A program made the position numbers and the translations under genes. Shown piece after piece: positions 21,378 to 32,484 of a DNA stretch of 64,000 nt. Origin of the DNA: Limnephilus marmoratus (taxonomy: Eukaryota; Arthropoda; Insecta; Trichoptera; Limnephilidae); assembly GCA_917880885.1 (NCBI GenBank), contig OU862910.1:22270710-22334709 (forward strand), written 5' to 3'. The notes below the pieces were generated by a model, which was not told the origin of the DNA, did no database searches, and saw nothing but the letters and a program-made list of their open reading frames with translations. Each line of letters begins with the position of its first letter. Within the stretch, counting starts at the first letter, position 1.

Positions 21378-21863
21378 TCCACTTTAGATGATCCAATCCC
21401 TTTTATTTTGATCTCAAAAATCTCACTCTTCCAGCCTCTCCAGATCATTTTGAATGTTGTACAATAAATACTATCTTGGTTTGCCTAAGGACTTCCAGGT
21501 GTCAGCAACTCGCGGCCCGCGAGCCCATTTAGGGTGGCCCGCGATCCTATTCGTACTTCCCACTTGGCTTAATAAAATATCAACAAGTTTGCGATAAAGA
21601 ATATTCTACGGTTTCTGTTGTTTTCCAAAATGGTTGAGGGGAAAACTTCAGTCTTTCTTCAAATTCTTTAATCAGACGCTCAAAATAATAAGATATTTTT
21701 ATAAAGGCGATCATTCGATCCTTTATAACAACTATCGATACTCATCGAATGCTACCACCACTCTGTGAAATTCACTTTTATGCGTATTATTATCGGTATA
21801 CATACTTATACTTTAACTAAATCGACTCCCCATTTAAACATTTTGTTATGAAATTTTTCTTAA

Positions 21864-24005
21864 TCAATATATATTATAAAAGAAAGTCCAAAAAAACGTG
21901 CGGAACGCAAAAACTCAGAAACGAGTGCCGGTACGATCAAGAGTGTTACATGGTATGGTAGATCTCTATCCCCCCTAGGGAATAAGGGTATTCGTTTTTA
22001 CCTAAAGGGCTTGCTTTTGAAGATATAAGGGCTGGAAGTTCTAAGAAGACTCTAGATATTTCAAGAAGAGTCTAGAAGATTCCGGACTCTTCTAGAAAAT
22101 TCGATAAAACTCTGGAATATTCTGGATGAAGTGGAGTATGGCAGCGAGTCTAGAGGGTTCCGGAAAGTTAAGAAGGTTCGATAAAGCTGTAGAAAGTTCT
22201 GGAAAGAATGGCGGAGTTTAACCGTGAGTCCAGAAGTTTCCAAAAACTTCTAGAAGGTTTGATAAAGTAGTAAAAATTCTGGAAGGAGTGGCGGAGTACG
22301 TAGATGAGTCTTGAAGGTTCTGGAATTTTCTATAAGTTTGATAGAGCTGTACAAAGTTCTGAAAGGAGTGGAGGAGTGTGTCGGTGTGTCTAGAAGGTCT
22401 CGGAAAATTTAGAAGGTTTCATAAAGCTGTAGGAAGTTCTAGAAGGTTCGATACCTGGGGCTTCGATACGAAGGGCTGTACAAAGTTCTGGAAGGAGTGG
22501 CGGAGTATGTCGGTGAGTCTAGAAGATTCTGGAAACTTCTATAAGGTTCGATAAAGCTGTAAAAAGTTCTGGAAGGAGTGGAGGAGTTCAACCGTGAGTC
22601 GAGAAGGTTCCGAAAAGTTCTAAAAGGTTCGATAAAGCTGTACAAAGTTCTGAAAGGAGTGGTGGAGTATGTCGGTGAGTCTAGAAGGTTCGATAAAGCA
22701 GTATAAAATTCTGGAAGGAGTGGCGGAGTGCGTAGATAAGTCAAGAAGGTTCCGCAAAGTTCTAGAAGGTTGGTTAAAGCTTTAAAAAGTTCTGGAAGGA
22801 GTGGCGGATGTATGTCGGTGTGCCTAGAAGATTCCGAAAAGTTCTATAAAATTTGATAAAGCTATAGAAAGTTCTGGAAAGAGTGGCGGGGTATGTCAAC
22901 GAGTCTAGAAGGCTCCAAAAAGTTCTAAAAGGTTCGATAAAGCTGTCCAAAGTTCTGAAAGGAGTGGCGGAGTATGTCGGTGAGTCTAGAAGGTTCTGGA
23001 AACTTCTATAAGGTTCGATAAAGCTGTACAAAGTTCTGGAAGGAGTGGCGGAGTTTAACCGTGAGTCCGGAAGTTTCCAAAAACTGCTAGAAGATTCGAT
23101 AAAGTAGTATAAAATTCTTGAAGGAGTGGCGGAGTACGTAGATGAAGGTTTCTGGAAATTTCTATAAGATTCGATAAAGCTGTAGAAAGTTCTGGAAGGA
23201 GTAGAGGAGTGTGTCGGTGTGACTAGAAGGTTCCGGAAAGCTCTATAAGGTTTTATAGAGCTGTAGAAAGTTCTGAAAGGAGTGGAGGAGTTTATCGGTG
23301 TGTCTAGAAGGTTCCGAAAAGTTCTATAAGGTTCGATAAAGCTGTAGAAAGTTCTGGAAAGAGTGGCGGAGTTTAACCGTAAGTCCAGAAGATTCCAAAA
23401 ACTTTTAGAAGGTTCGATAAAGTAGTATAAAATTTTGGAAGGAGTGGCGGAGTACGTAGATGAGTCTAGAAGGTTCCGGAAATTTCTATAAGATTCGATA
23501 AAGCTGTAAAAAGTTCTGGAAGGAGTGGAGGAGTTCAACCGTGAGTCCAGAAGGATCCGAAAAGTTCTAAAAGGTTCGATAAAGCTGTACAAAGTTCTGA
23601 AAGGAGTGGTGGAGTATGTCGGTGAGTCTAGAAGGTTCGATAAAGCAGTATAAAATTCTGGAAGGAGTGGCGGAGTGCGTAGATAAGTCAAGAAGGTTCC
23701 GGAAAGTTCTAGAAGGTTGGTTAAAGCTTTAAAAAGTTCTGGAAGGAGTGGCGGATTTATGTCGGTGAGTCTAGAAGGTTCCGAAAAGTTCTAGAAGGCT
23801 TGATTAAGCTCTAGAAAGTTCTGGAAGGAGTGATGGAGTGTGTCGGTGAGTCTAGAAGGTTCTTGACAGATCTGGAAGATTACCTGTATGCTCTAGGATG
23901 TTCTGGAAGGAGAAAATTCTCGAAGCTTTCAGAAATGAGTGGCGGAGAGTGTCGGTGAGTCTGGAAGGCTCTGGAAAGTTCTAGATGTTTGGATAATCTT
24001 AATCT
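21864..24005 (+). mobile_element. Helitron with an HSE-rich minisatellite
   Basis: The 5' end TCAATATATATTATAAAAG follows A at 21863 and resembles that of the adjacent Helitron (TCAATATACATTATT at 24006). Early sequence is shared too (ACGAGTGCCGGTACGATC against ACGAGTCCCGGTACGATT, and CGTTTTTACCT). Most of the body is an 81-bp minisatellite (22035-23990). No clean CTAG terminus is seen before 24006, so the 3' end is missing or the next Helitron inserted beside it. No Rep/helicase. Confidence 0.65.
22035..23990 (+). repeat. 81-bp minisatellite rich in alternating GAA/TTC pentamers
   Basis: About two dozen units built on TTCTAGAAGGTTCCGGAA, GGTTCGATAAAGCTGTA and TTCTGGAAGGAGTGGCGG. Unit starts such as 22488, 22569 and 22650 are 81 bp apart; some units are deleted by about 20 bp. 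Many units hold GAA and TTC alternating every 5 bp, for example at 23692, 23697, 23702, 23707 and 23712. This is the heat shock factor recognition pattern. Because 81 is a multiple of 3, the array opens long minus-strand frames of no coding meaning. Confidence 0.9.
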
Positions 24006-24656
24006 TCAATATACATTATTAAAAAAGTGTACAATGTACATGCCGATAAAACTCAAAGACGAGTCCCGGTACGATTACGGGAGTTATATTGTGTGGTAGC
24101 CCTTCCCATCTTTGGAGAAAGTTCCGTTTTTACCTGAAGGGAGTGCTTTAAAAGATGCAAGGGCTGGAAATTTCACCCCCTTAAAATTTCTAGAACAGTT
24201 CAAAACATTCCAGAGTATTCTTGAGCATTCCACCACATTCCAGAACATCCCGGAACATTCTGGAATGTTGTGGAATGTTCGGAAATAGGATAAAACGTTC
24301 AGGAACATACAGGAACATCCCCGATCATTGTGGAACATTCCAGAACACTCCTGACTGTTGTGGAATGATCTGGAACATTATTCTGGAACATTTGAAGTCT
24401 TTTTTGTATGGGGCTACTCATATAGGGTATATAAAGCAAGATCCGTCGTGGATTCGAACAATCTCACATCAACTCCCTGAGCGAAGCCGGATGCCCCAGT
24501 CAGAGTATTTGAGAGCATTCTATAACGTTCCAGAACATCCAGGAACATTCTGGAAAATTGTGGAATGTTCGGGAATATGGAATCAGGAACATCAATGTGA
24601 AACATTCCAGAACACTCTCGAATGTTGTCCTGAGCGAAGCCGGGTAACCCAGCTAG
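24006..24656 (+). mobile_element. Non-autonomous Helitron, 651 bp, with HSE-like blocks
   Basis: The 5' end is TCAATATACATTATT and the 3' end is CTAG at 24653-24656 followed by T, after GAGCGAAGCCGGGTAACC. The body contains two runs of TTC/GAA pentamers (24238-24280 and about 24515-24575) in a different repeat context from the neighbour. No coding capacity for Rep/helicase. Confidence 0.75.
24238..24280. promoter_or_regulatory. Heat-shock-element-like run
   Basis: TTC or GAA triplets fall in 5-bp phase at 24238, 24243, 24248 (TCC), 24253, 24258, 24263, 24268 (TTG), 24273 and 24278. They alternate in orientation, with seven of nine perfect. Binding by heat shock factor is inferred from the consensus only. 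Confidence 0.6.
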
Positions 24657-25174
24657 TTAGGTATTATATTTCTAATCACTGAATTTACTTATACATTATA
24701 ATTCTTTAAATGGTACAATTGATGAAAGTTAGATATTATTATGTTTTATTTTTAATGTAAACTGTTGCTCTCCCAAATAAAATAAAATAAAATTAAGACA
24801 AAATTGCGTCATTCGACCTAAGAATATAAAAAAATACCTTCCCAGCGCAGCGCTATTCTTGTTGAGATCCATGTTTGATAAATTTTAGTTTTATAAAATA
24901 AAAAAGTTTTCTAGAATAATTTTTGTTAATCTTTCCGAACGACAAAAATTAACAGTTGCTCAAAACTGCAAGTAGGTATTTGTTTTTTTACATGTTGGTT
25001 AATATTTCGGTACGATGAAATTCGTCAGCATTATTTATTGGTTTGGTTTTGGGGATATTAATTTCTTTGCTTGAGAATTTTGAAGAAAGCTGTAGGTACC
25101 CCACCCCCTACAGGGCGCAGATATATTGAAAATGGATAGGTCGAGCCTCGGATTGAAAAGGTTGGTCATCACTG

Positions 25175-25652
25175 ACTTAGACGATTTGACTTCATTAATG
25201 GTCCTGCCCTCCCCCGTTTGGTGTTAATACACCGACAATATAATGTCCAATTTATTGCCTGGCTCTCACGCTGCTGGTTACGAAGGGTTGATGGGTCACA
25301 AATAACGTATTTATTGGTTATTCTTGTGTCTTACTGTTCTTACTTTAATAAATTACCCAGGAATCCCAGCCCTAGGATAATTAAAAGTTTAATGATATCA
25401 TCTACTATTTTCTATATATCTATACATTTATAATGTATAGAAAAATAGTGTCTGTTGGGGATTTGTTTTTTATATCTGAAGTTTATGCCCGGAGATGAAG
25501 AAATCTTGCACACTTGACCTTCAAAACAAAAAGGAAAGTCACTGCTTACACGAGCTTTCGAAAAACCAACCTATCCCCTTTTCCCACCCCTTAAAGCAGA
25601 ATTTTGATGAAATTTTGCGCACTTGACGTGTTCAAAATTAATTTGAGAGGCC
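25175..25652. other. Unassigned spacer
   Basis: Only short frames without motifs. TATACATTTATAATGTATAG near 25420 is a short palindrome. Confidence 0.4.
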
Positions 25653-25718
25653 ATTTTGGGTACCGCCGCCCCGGAATCCATTTATTGGATAACCAACACT
25701 CTCAACCCCAAGTGGTTA

Positions 25719-26139
25719 GTGGGCGTTCAAGTATTACGAAACACAATTTTGAAGATTTTTGACCCCCCCTCCCCCCATGTAACACGCCGTAACGTTTTTC
25801 CGTACCCTCCCCCCCTAAACGTTACGTAACGCCCAAGTGACAATTTTTACCTGAAAGTCACAATTAAGTTGCGCAAAGTATTGCAAAGTCGCATAAATAC
25901 CTTTTTTCTTGTTTTAATCGCGTTCGTGGTAATAAATAAAACAAGAGATTTCGAGAACGAAAAGGGTTGCCAACTTGGAAGATTTTAATTCCCTAGTTTT
26001 TTTTAATCTAAATAAAGAAAAACATGTTACGTAACGCGTTGTTCGAACCCCCCCTCCTCCTCCCCCCCACCCCTTCGTAACGCACAGTAACGTTTCACAA
26101 GACCCCCCCAAGTGCGTTACGTAATACTTGAACGGCTCC
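25719..26139. mobile_element. Harbinger-like MITE, 421 bp
   Basis: The left end is GTGGGCGTTCAAGTATTACG. The right end complements GGAGCCGTTCAAGTATTACG. Both flanks are TTA (25716-25718 and 26140-26142) within the SINE-R sequence. The interior has C-runs and CGTAACG motifs in both orientations. Confidence 0.85.
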
Positions 26140-26421
26140 TTAGCTACGTTTGGTGTCTTAGCAGGGGTAGCCGGGTTAATGGGGTAAGGTTTGTACGGTA
26201 CTTGGCGGATGGATGCTCCTCACCCCTCCCTTAACTGGTGAAGGCAGACTTTTTGACCTCTCCAGCAGCATTCTCTCGGAACATTGCCTTGCACCGCAGT
26301 GGGAGGAATAGATTCATACGTCCGTCACTGCTGGTACACTGATCTCCAGATTCCTACCCGCCCTCACACCTTTTCCTTCCCAGAACTTCTTTTCCTTCTT
26401 TACCTAAAAAGACTCTCCACA

Positions 26422-28899
26422 CAGCGGCGTAGCGTGGGTTTCGGCCGCCCGGGGCGGAGGAAGATTTTGCCGCCCTCCCCCCCCGTTACTTAAACAGGGA
26501 CTTCTTCCGCAGATTTTCAAGAGCTGACCGGGGGGGGGGGGGGGGTGGGGGGGTAGATATCCTATTTTTTATGCCGATTTTTATAATCCCATATGCGGAG
26601 TACTCTTCCAATAAAGTTATGCTTATAAATTCTACTACAAATTTATATATAACTGCCCACAGAAATCGAGAATGATATGCCTGTGATAGAATTTCTCATC
26701 GTCATCACACATACATATGGAATGCAACTCAAATGCAAAGCTTCACTCAGTATACGATGAATCGACAACTTATCGTTATATTGGTAACACAAAACTGGTT
26801 TAAATTAAACTAAATATGCGGTGTATCAAAACTACACTCAGAACATGACAATGGTTTTTCGTCGATTCTAGCGGCACTTACATTCCGAACACAAAACTGG
26901 TTTTAATTAAATCTGTATTCGGTGAATTAAAACTACACCCAGAACATGAAAATGACTTTTTCTTTAATTCTGCCGGCACTTACATTCTGAACACAAAACT
27001 GGTTTTAATTAAATCTGTATGTGGTGAAAATGGGCCGATGAAAATTTCGCCTCCTCCTTATTTGGGTACTTCAAGCGGGCCAGGGGGGGGGGGTGGGGGG
27101 GTTTATATGGAAATCTAATTTTACTTATACATGATCAGGATTTTTTTAATAATCACATTTGACGAGTATTCTTTCAACGTAAATCATGTTTATAAATTAT
27201 TGACCGATTTATTCTACGTTAGAGTCCCCAAATAATAGTTACACACGCGACAATCAATTTGTCAGAATTTACAGCAGTTAGTACCTCAAATGTAAAGCTT
27301 TACTCGATGCACGATGAATCTGCAACTCGTTATTTAATTTATCGTTGTATTCTGAACACAAAACAAGTGCGATGAATTAAAACTACACTCAGAACAAAAA
27401 ATGTTTTTCTTTGATTCTGACATTAAATAAATAGTCTGCAACTAGAATTTTATAACCGCACATCGAATAACAGAGTGTTTTCTTTCGACATGTGTCAGCA
27501 GATGAATCCAACTGGAATTTTACATTCTGAACTGTTCTAAATTAAATTTGTACCTGGCGAATTAAAACTACACTCAGAACATGAAAATGGTTTTTCTTTG
27601 ATTCTGGCAGCACATACAAAGTCTGCAAATAGAATATTATAACTGAACTTCAAATAAGAGAACGTTTTCTTCGAAATATGTCAACAGAAATGAATCCACA
27701 ACCGTAAACTTCCATTCTGAACACAAAATTGGTTTAAATTAAGTCTGTACCTGACGAATTAAAAGTACACTCAGATTGTGAAAATGGTTTTTATTTGATT
27801 CTGGCAGCAAATACAGAGTCTGCAACTAGAATTTTATAATTGAAATTCGAATAAGATAATGTCTTTCTTTGAATTGTGTCAGCAGATAAATCCTCAAATG
27901 GAATTTTACATTCCGAAAACTGGATTAAACCTTCGAATAATAAGAAAAAATATCTATAAACTTTTGCCTATCAATGATCGCGTACAAAATTTCCGATTCT
28001 TCTCATGCATTTTTAATGTTCCTTTTATTGTTTTTTTTACCCTTTTGCAAAAAACAAAATTGTTCTAAAATCTAGATTAAGTAATTTTTCCGAAGTGCTT
28101 ATTAGAACAATACTGTTTTTAAATATTAAAATTTTGATATTGGAAATGTGAATTGGCTCAAAAATACACGCCTGCGAATATTCGAATTAAAGCACGTAAA
28201 ATAGAATAAACTTAAAAATTTTGAATACAGATTCTTTTTCTTAATAAAAATTGTAATATAACTGTTATTGCAATCATAAATTAAATCTGTATTTAGCGAA
28301 TTAACACTACACTCAGAACATGAAAATGGTTTCTCTTTGATTTCGGCAGCACATAAATAGTCTGCAACTAGAATTTTATAACTGCACTTTGAATAAAATA
28401 ATGGTCTCTTTCGAAATGTATCAGCAGATGAATAGACAACTGAAATTTATTCGTTAATACATTCCGAACACAATTCTGATTTTAATTAAGAGTGTATCAG
28501 TTTGCGAGTTATCAGCTTTAATTATTTTTTATTTTTTATTTATTTATTTAATTTATTATAATGTATTATAAAAAAAACATGGTAACCCATTATTCCCAAT
28601 GAGTTAAGAAACAAACTAATTACGGGATTTAATTTAATTAGAATAATTATTACTCTCATAATATGCGTGCGGTTTTCCTACGAATTGCGGAATTTGCAGC
28701 TTAAATAATATAATTATAGATATTTTTAATAAATAATAAAAAAAAGTATCATAGAATATTTTCAAATAATGATTTGAAAGGGTTTAAATTTTTCCAAGAT
28801 GATATTATTATTTGTTTTGAAAATTTGCCGCCCCCCTGAAAAGTGCCGCCCGGGGCGGGCCGCCCCCCTGCCCCCCGCCCCCATCACGCTACGCCACTG
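26422..28899. mobile_element. hAT-type non-autonomous element, 2478 bp
   Basis: The ends are CAGCGGCGTAGCGTG on the left and CACGCTACGCCACTG on the right. Exact 8-bp flanks TCTCCACA lie at 26414-26421 and 28900-28907. Inside are a long poly-G run (26529-26545), several copies of the ~200-bp monomer (about 26780-27030 and 27340-27900, and 28280-28500), and a small A/T-rich LINE-like tail near 28524-28640. No transposase is visible. It interrupts the 3' tail of SINE-R copy 2. The 1-1298 element is a sibling. Confidence 0.92.
26780..28500 (+). repeat. ~200-bp internal monomers of the hAT element
   Basis: Each unit carries AATTAAAACTACACTCAGAA, ATGGTTTTTCTTTGATTCTG, TCTGCAACTAGAATTTTATA, TCAGCAGATGAATCCA and TTCTGAACACAAAACTGG, in that order. 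Divergence among copies is high. The same unit occurs at 25-430, 790-1010 and 5640-5830. Confidence 0.8.
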
Positions 28900-28990
28900 T
28901 CTCCACACAGTATCCCCAAAGATTGCACAGGCCCTGATGGGAATTATTTTCTTCAAGGTCTCCTAAGAAGAGCTAATGTAAAAAAAACGT

Positions 28991-30200
28991 CAAGAGGAAA
29001 ATTACTGACTGCAGGAATTCAGCTAGTTATATTATAAAAAGTTAACCCGTCTGCTTATTTAGGAATAAATACATCCCAAAACACGTAATCGCGTTATACT
29101 TTCATATGACCAAAAACGCCCCGAGCGACCTTACATTTTAAAAGCTATATATCTCTCTTCCTCTCATGCAAACATATGTATTTTTCTTTTAACCAGAAAG
29201 AGAACGAAATAATGCTTCTTATTGTCTTTGATATATGAAAGCTACCTCTCATAGATATTTTACAATCTCAATCCAAAGTGACGGTTTCAGAATTTACAAC
29301 GAAATAGAGGCTTCCGGATTGTGAAGTGCAAATATATTGAACCAAGCATTAAGCAATAATATTAGAACTAACAAACAGGTATCACATAGGACCAGATCTT
29401 TTCATAAAGAAATAGCCTGTAAGATAGGAAAATGGATACCCGCTCATCAGATTTCAAGCTGTGAATTCAAACAATTGTCAACAAAATCCATTATATCTGC
29501 AGTATAACTTCTCACATTGAGATGGGATTGTCTATTTAATTTTGTCCGTAAAGACTCACCGTGAAGGTCAATGTTGGGGAATTTGAACACCCACTCAAAA
29601 ACTAACGCGTCATGATCTGCCAATGAACTGTGTACCGCCGCAGGGAAACAGTTCGTGTAAGCATTAATGATGCTTCTTTCTCGGAAAAGCACACATTACA
29701 TAAATAGTAGATGCATTCCAACAGAGTAGCCATTGCGCTCAGCCAGCCAGGTATTCGTGTTGGAGATGAACAGGCAAATGAGGTGATTCACAGCGGACTG
29801 TCAAACCTGGACCCTGTCGCTCCCGCCCCCGTTCTGCCTCCCACTACACGACCGGAACAGGACGGAACGGAACAGAACTAGCCCGCGGGGAATTCCTAGT
29901 TCAATCTGCCAGTCGTAGGTACTACCTAGGAGACGCTTTTATCTCACAAAGGATGATGACACCTCGAATCATCTTGACCGTATACGGGCACAGCTATAGA
30001 CAGAACTGCAGTGTGATTTCGCAGATCACACCAGGTGTAGGATAAATTTATGTTACCTACCAACTGAAACTCTGAAGTGAAACTTCTATAGCACCGCTGT
30101 GATTTGGATTTAGGATGAAACGGAAATGACGATTACTGCACCTGCAACGCATCAACTGCGCTCATCGGCTGCTTTGATTATGATGTCACTTTTAAAGGCT
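28991..30200. other. Unassigned interval
   Basis: Apart from a doubtful minus-strand endonuclease fragment (29447-29692) I see nothing definite. 29700-29900 is unusually GC-rich for the window. Confidence 0.4.
29447..29692 (-). pseudogene. Possible LINE endonuclease C-terminal fragment
   Basis: An 81-codon minus-strand frame contains IINAYTNCFPAAVHSSLADHDALVFEW. It resembles the end of an apurinic-type LINE endonuclease, where a D-x-x-x-T-N segment is followed by a conserved SDH with a hydrophobic run; here the SDH position reads ADHDALV. The fragment is short and no upstream N, E or GDFN motifs are visible on this strand. It could be a chance match. Confidence 0.3.
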
Positions 30201-30206
30201 CCTATT

Positions 30207-30790
30207 GGTTATAATAATAACGTATTTATATAGCGCAGTTTTGTGTCATTTCACTTCAAGTGCGCTTAACTATAATATATTTTACAATAATCCTACAGTG
30301 CTCCTTATAATATTGAGAAAATAATATGAAGTAAAGAAATATACAGTATTTACAAAACAATGACAAGAGAAACAAAATTAACAAGCACAGTGCTGTTATA
30401 GCACACATTAAAAAATAATAATAATAGACAATAACGTTGCTATTGTTACACAGGACAAAACAAGAGCTTTAAAACTAAAATATACGGAAGGCAGTTTAAG
30501 TTCAGAAATGAGAAATATTCTGACATTAAATTCGGACAATAAACATAAAAATACAATTAGGAGGAAACCGAAACCAAACAATTACGGGAAACTTGAGAAA
30601 TTGGCTTATTACGAATATTGAAAAGATGTTAGGATTCATGAGGGGTATAATTTTTTAATTAATTTCGTTTTTAAAGTCCGTTTAAATTCAGCCAAATTCT
30701 GGATATTAGTAAGAGCTGAGGGAAGTTTATTCCAAATGAGGGGGCCAGTTACCCGAAAAGAGCGATCATAGTAAATAGCTCGATTCTCAA
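30207..30790 (-). pseudogene. LINE (L2/CR1-type) C-terminal tail and 3' UTR
   Basis: On the minus strand, from about 30770 to 30638, a frame reads YDRSFRVTGPLIWNKLPSAL, then TNIQNLAEFKRTLKTKL and a stop. This is the conserved tail of L2/CR1-like LINE reverse transcriptases. The rest, down to about 30207, is AT-rich 3' UTR ending near TTATATAGCGCAGTTTTG. The catalytic part is missing. Confidence 0.6.
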
Positions 30791-30981
30791 ATAGTTGATA
30801 TATGTTGATATATATAAAATGCGATACCTGTTAATCCAATTAAAACAATAATTGTTCTGTGATGTCAAAATTTGAGAATGACATTTTACAAAACAAAGAT
30901 TCTTAAATAAAAATTCTATTTTAGAAAATATTTAAATTAGCGAAGTACCTACTTCTCTAATAATTGGAATCGATTAAAGAA

Positions 30982-32087
30982 TCTTAATATATAAAACAAA
31001 GTCGGGTTAGTTACACTATTTATAACTCGAGAACGGCTGTACCGATTTGGATGATCTTTGATTTGTTGGGTTTGTCTCCACTCCGGATAACAGAATAACT
31101 AATAAAACATCGCAATAATTCACGAAAAGGGAAGTTATGAAGAAAATTCATTTCCTCATACATTTTGTATGGAACGAATTTTCATCATTTGAAAGAGCTG
31201 CAGGAATATTGTGGTAGGTATAATATTGAAGTTTGCTTGGATTCCAAAAATTCAAAAACGTCAAATGTCAATGCGCTGATTGTTTTGCATTTGTTCTTAA
31301 TCATATAATGCTTCCCCCTCTTTCTTACACACTAAATTTCAATAGTCGAAAATGAGACAAACGGTGAACGTATGTCTGCAACCCCTCCATACAATAATTA
31401 TAATAAATCTCTGAAATGAAACGCATTTTGTTTTACATAAGTTCCACATAGGAAAATAATTTCTCTCAGGACCTATGTCATCTTAGGGGATGCTGTGTGA
31501 TGGGTCTTTTTAAGGAAGGGGAGGATAGGAAGTTCTGTGAAAGAAAAAGGAATGAGGGGTGGGTATGAATCTGGGGGTCAGTGTGTCCGGGAGTGACAGA
31601 CGTATGAATCCAACCCTCAACTGCGGTGCAAGGCAATGGGTCGAGAGAGTTCGGCTGGAAAGGTCAAAAGGCCTTCCTCAACCAGTATCTCTCAATCCGT
31701 CCCGCCATGCATCAGGTGGGCAGACGCATCCGCCGCAAAGACCCGGACAAACTTCACCCAATGAACCCGGACACCACTGCTAAATCACCAAACGTAGCGA
31801 ACCACTTGGGGTGACCTATGGCAGAGATGTTCGTTATCCAATAAATGGTTCCCGGGGCGGCGGCGCCCGTACCCGCCTTCCAAACTCCCGTAATTAAGTG
31901 GAAAAGTAAGATAATCACAAACAAAAAAATCCATACACAATGACATCATGATACTGACAAAAACAAAATATGGACAGTTGCGCATCGATAAATGCTTCAT
32001 TGCGTAATTTTTAACTTAATAAAAAAACTTAATTTAATTCAACAGCTATTGATTCTGAGGCGGTACGAAGTTCGTCGGGTCAGCTAG
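30982..32087 (+). mobile_element. Helitron, 1106 bp, containing a SINE-R
   Basis: The 5' end TCTTAATATATAAAACAAAG follows A (30981). The 3' end is CTAG at 32084-32087 before T, after GAAGTTCGTCGGGTCAG. SINE-R copy 3 lies inside in opposite orientation, so without it the Helitron is about 650 bp. No Rep/helicase frame. Confidence 0.8.
31433..31887 (-). mobile_element. SINE-R copy 3
   Basis: On the minus strand it starts near 31887 and ends at 31433 with the tail complement of TACATAAGTTCCACA. It contains the AGTGACAGACGTATGAATCC and TTATCCAATAAATGGTTCCC blocks (plus-strand reading), nearly full length. Inserted in a Helitron. Confidence 0.8.
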
Positions 32088-32099
32088 TTATAGATATAT

Positions 32100-32484
32100 T
32101 ACTAATCGTGCCACCTATTGCAAGTTTTTCATACAAATTTCGTAATGCCAGAGCTCTGTACTATAGCCTATATGTTTATATTATTGTAAAGTTTCATTAA
32201 AATCCATTCAGTAAAGGGATGTCTATAGTAACCTAATTAAAAAAAAACATCGTTTCCAAGGCGACAATTGGTGTTTGCAATAAATCGATTGTGTTAACGA
32301 CAGAAAACGTATGAAAAATAGTTTCATAACGCCAGAGCTTACCATAAAATATAGCCTATAGATCTCGCAAATAATGTAGCTTTCTATTAGTGAAAGAATT
32401 TTTAAAATCTATTCAGTAGTTTTTGTGTGAAAGAGTAACAAACATACATCCATACAAACTTTCACCTTTATAATATTAGTAGGA
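32100..32484 (-). mobile_element. Helitron 5' fragment
   Basis: On the minus strand TCCTACTAATATTATAAAGG starts at 32484, followed by GTTTGTATGGATG and GTTACTCTTTCACAC, the same opening as the Helitrons at 35309 and 52749. Homology continues to CATAATGCCAGAGCTC-like sequence near 32150. No CTAG end is seen at the other side, so it is truncated. Confidence 0.65.

Larger units (their letters stand above)
21496..25174. mobile_element. Old hAT-like element holding two Helitrons
   Basis: The left end has CAGGTGTCAGCAACTCGCGG and the right end closes with AAAGGTTGGTCATCACTG. The two flanks (21496-21863 and 24657-25174) match the element at 60041-61250, including TAAAATATCAACAAGTTTGCG, CAGCGCAGCGCT, TCTTTCCGAACGA and GAAAATGGATAGG. 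The middle is foreign Helitron DNA. Only GACTT is shared by the outer flanks, so the target duplication is decayed or my ends are a base or two off. Confidence 0.6.
25653..28990 (+). mobile_element. SINE-R copy 2, split by two transposons
   Basis: The head (TTTTGGGTACCGCCGCCCCG) starts near 25653. The body is interrupted at 25719-26139 by a Harbinger-like MITE and at 26422-28899 by a hAT element. The 3' tail resumes after 28899 and ends GCTAATGTAAAAAAAACG. Both interruptions have target duplications, so the original retroposon can be traced across 3.3 kb. Confidence 0.8.

Noticed and set aside
22774..23691. 305-codon minus-strand frame with repeated FIEPYRTFRNLLDS-like peptides
   Set aside because: The 81-bp minisatellite is a multiple of 3 and lacks stops in this frame. 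Peptide repetition follows from DNA repetition, and neighbouring units break it.
28991..29040. A Helitron end at CAGCTAGT (29021-29028)
   Set aside because: There is no preceding hairpin and no partner TC end.
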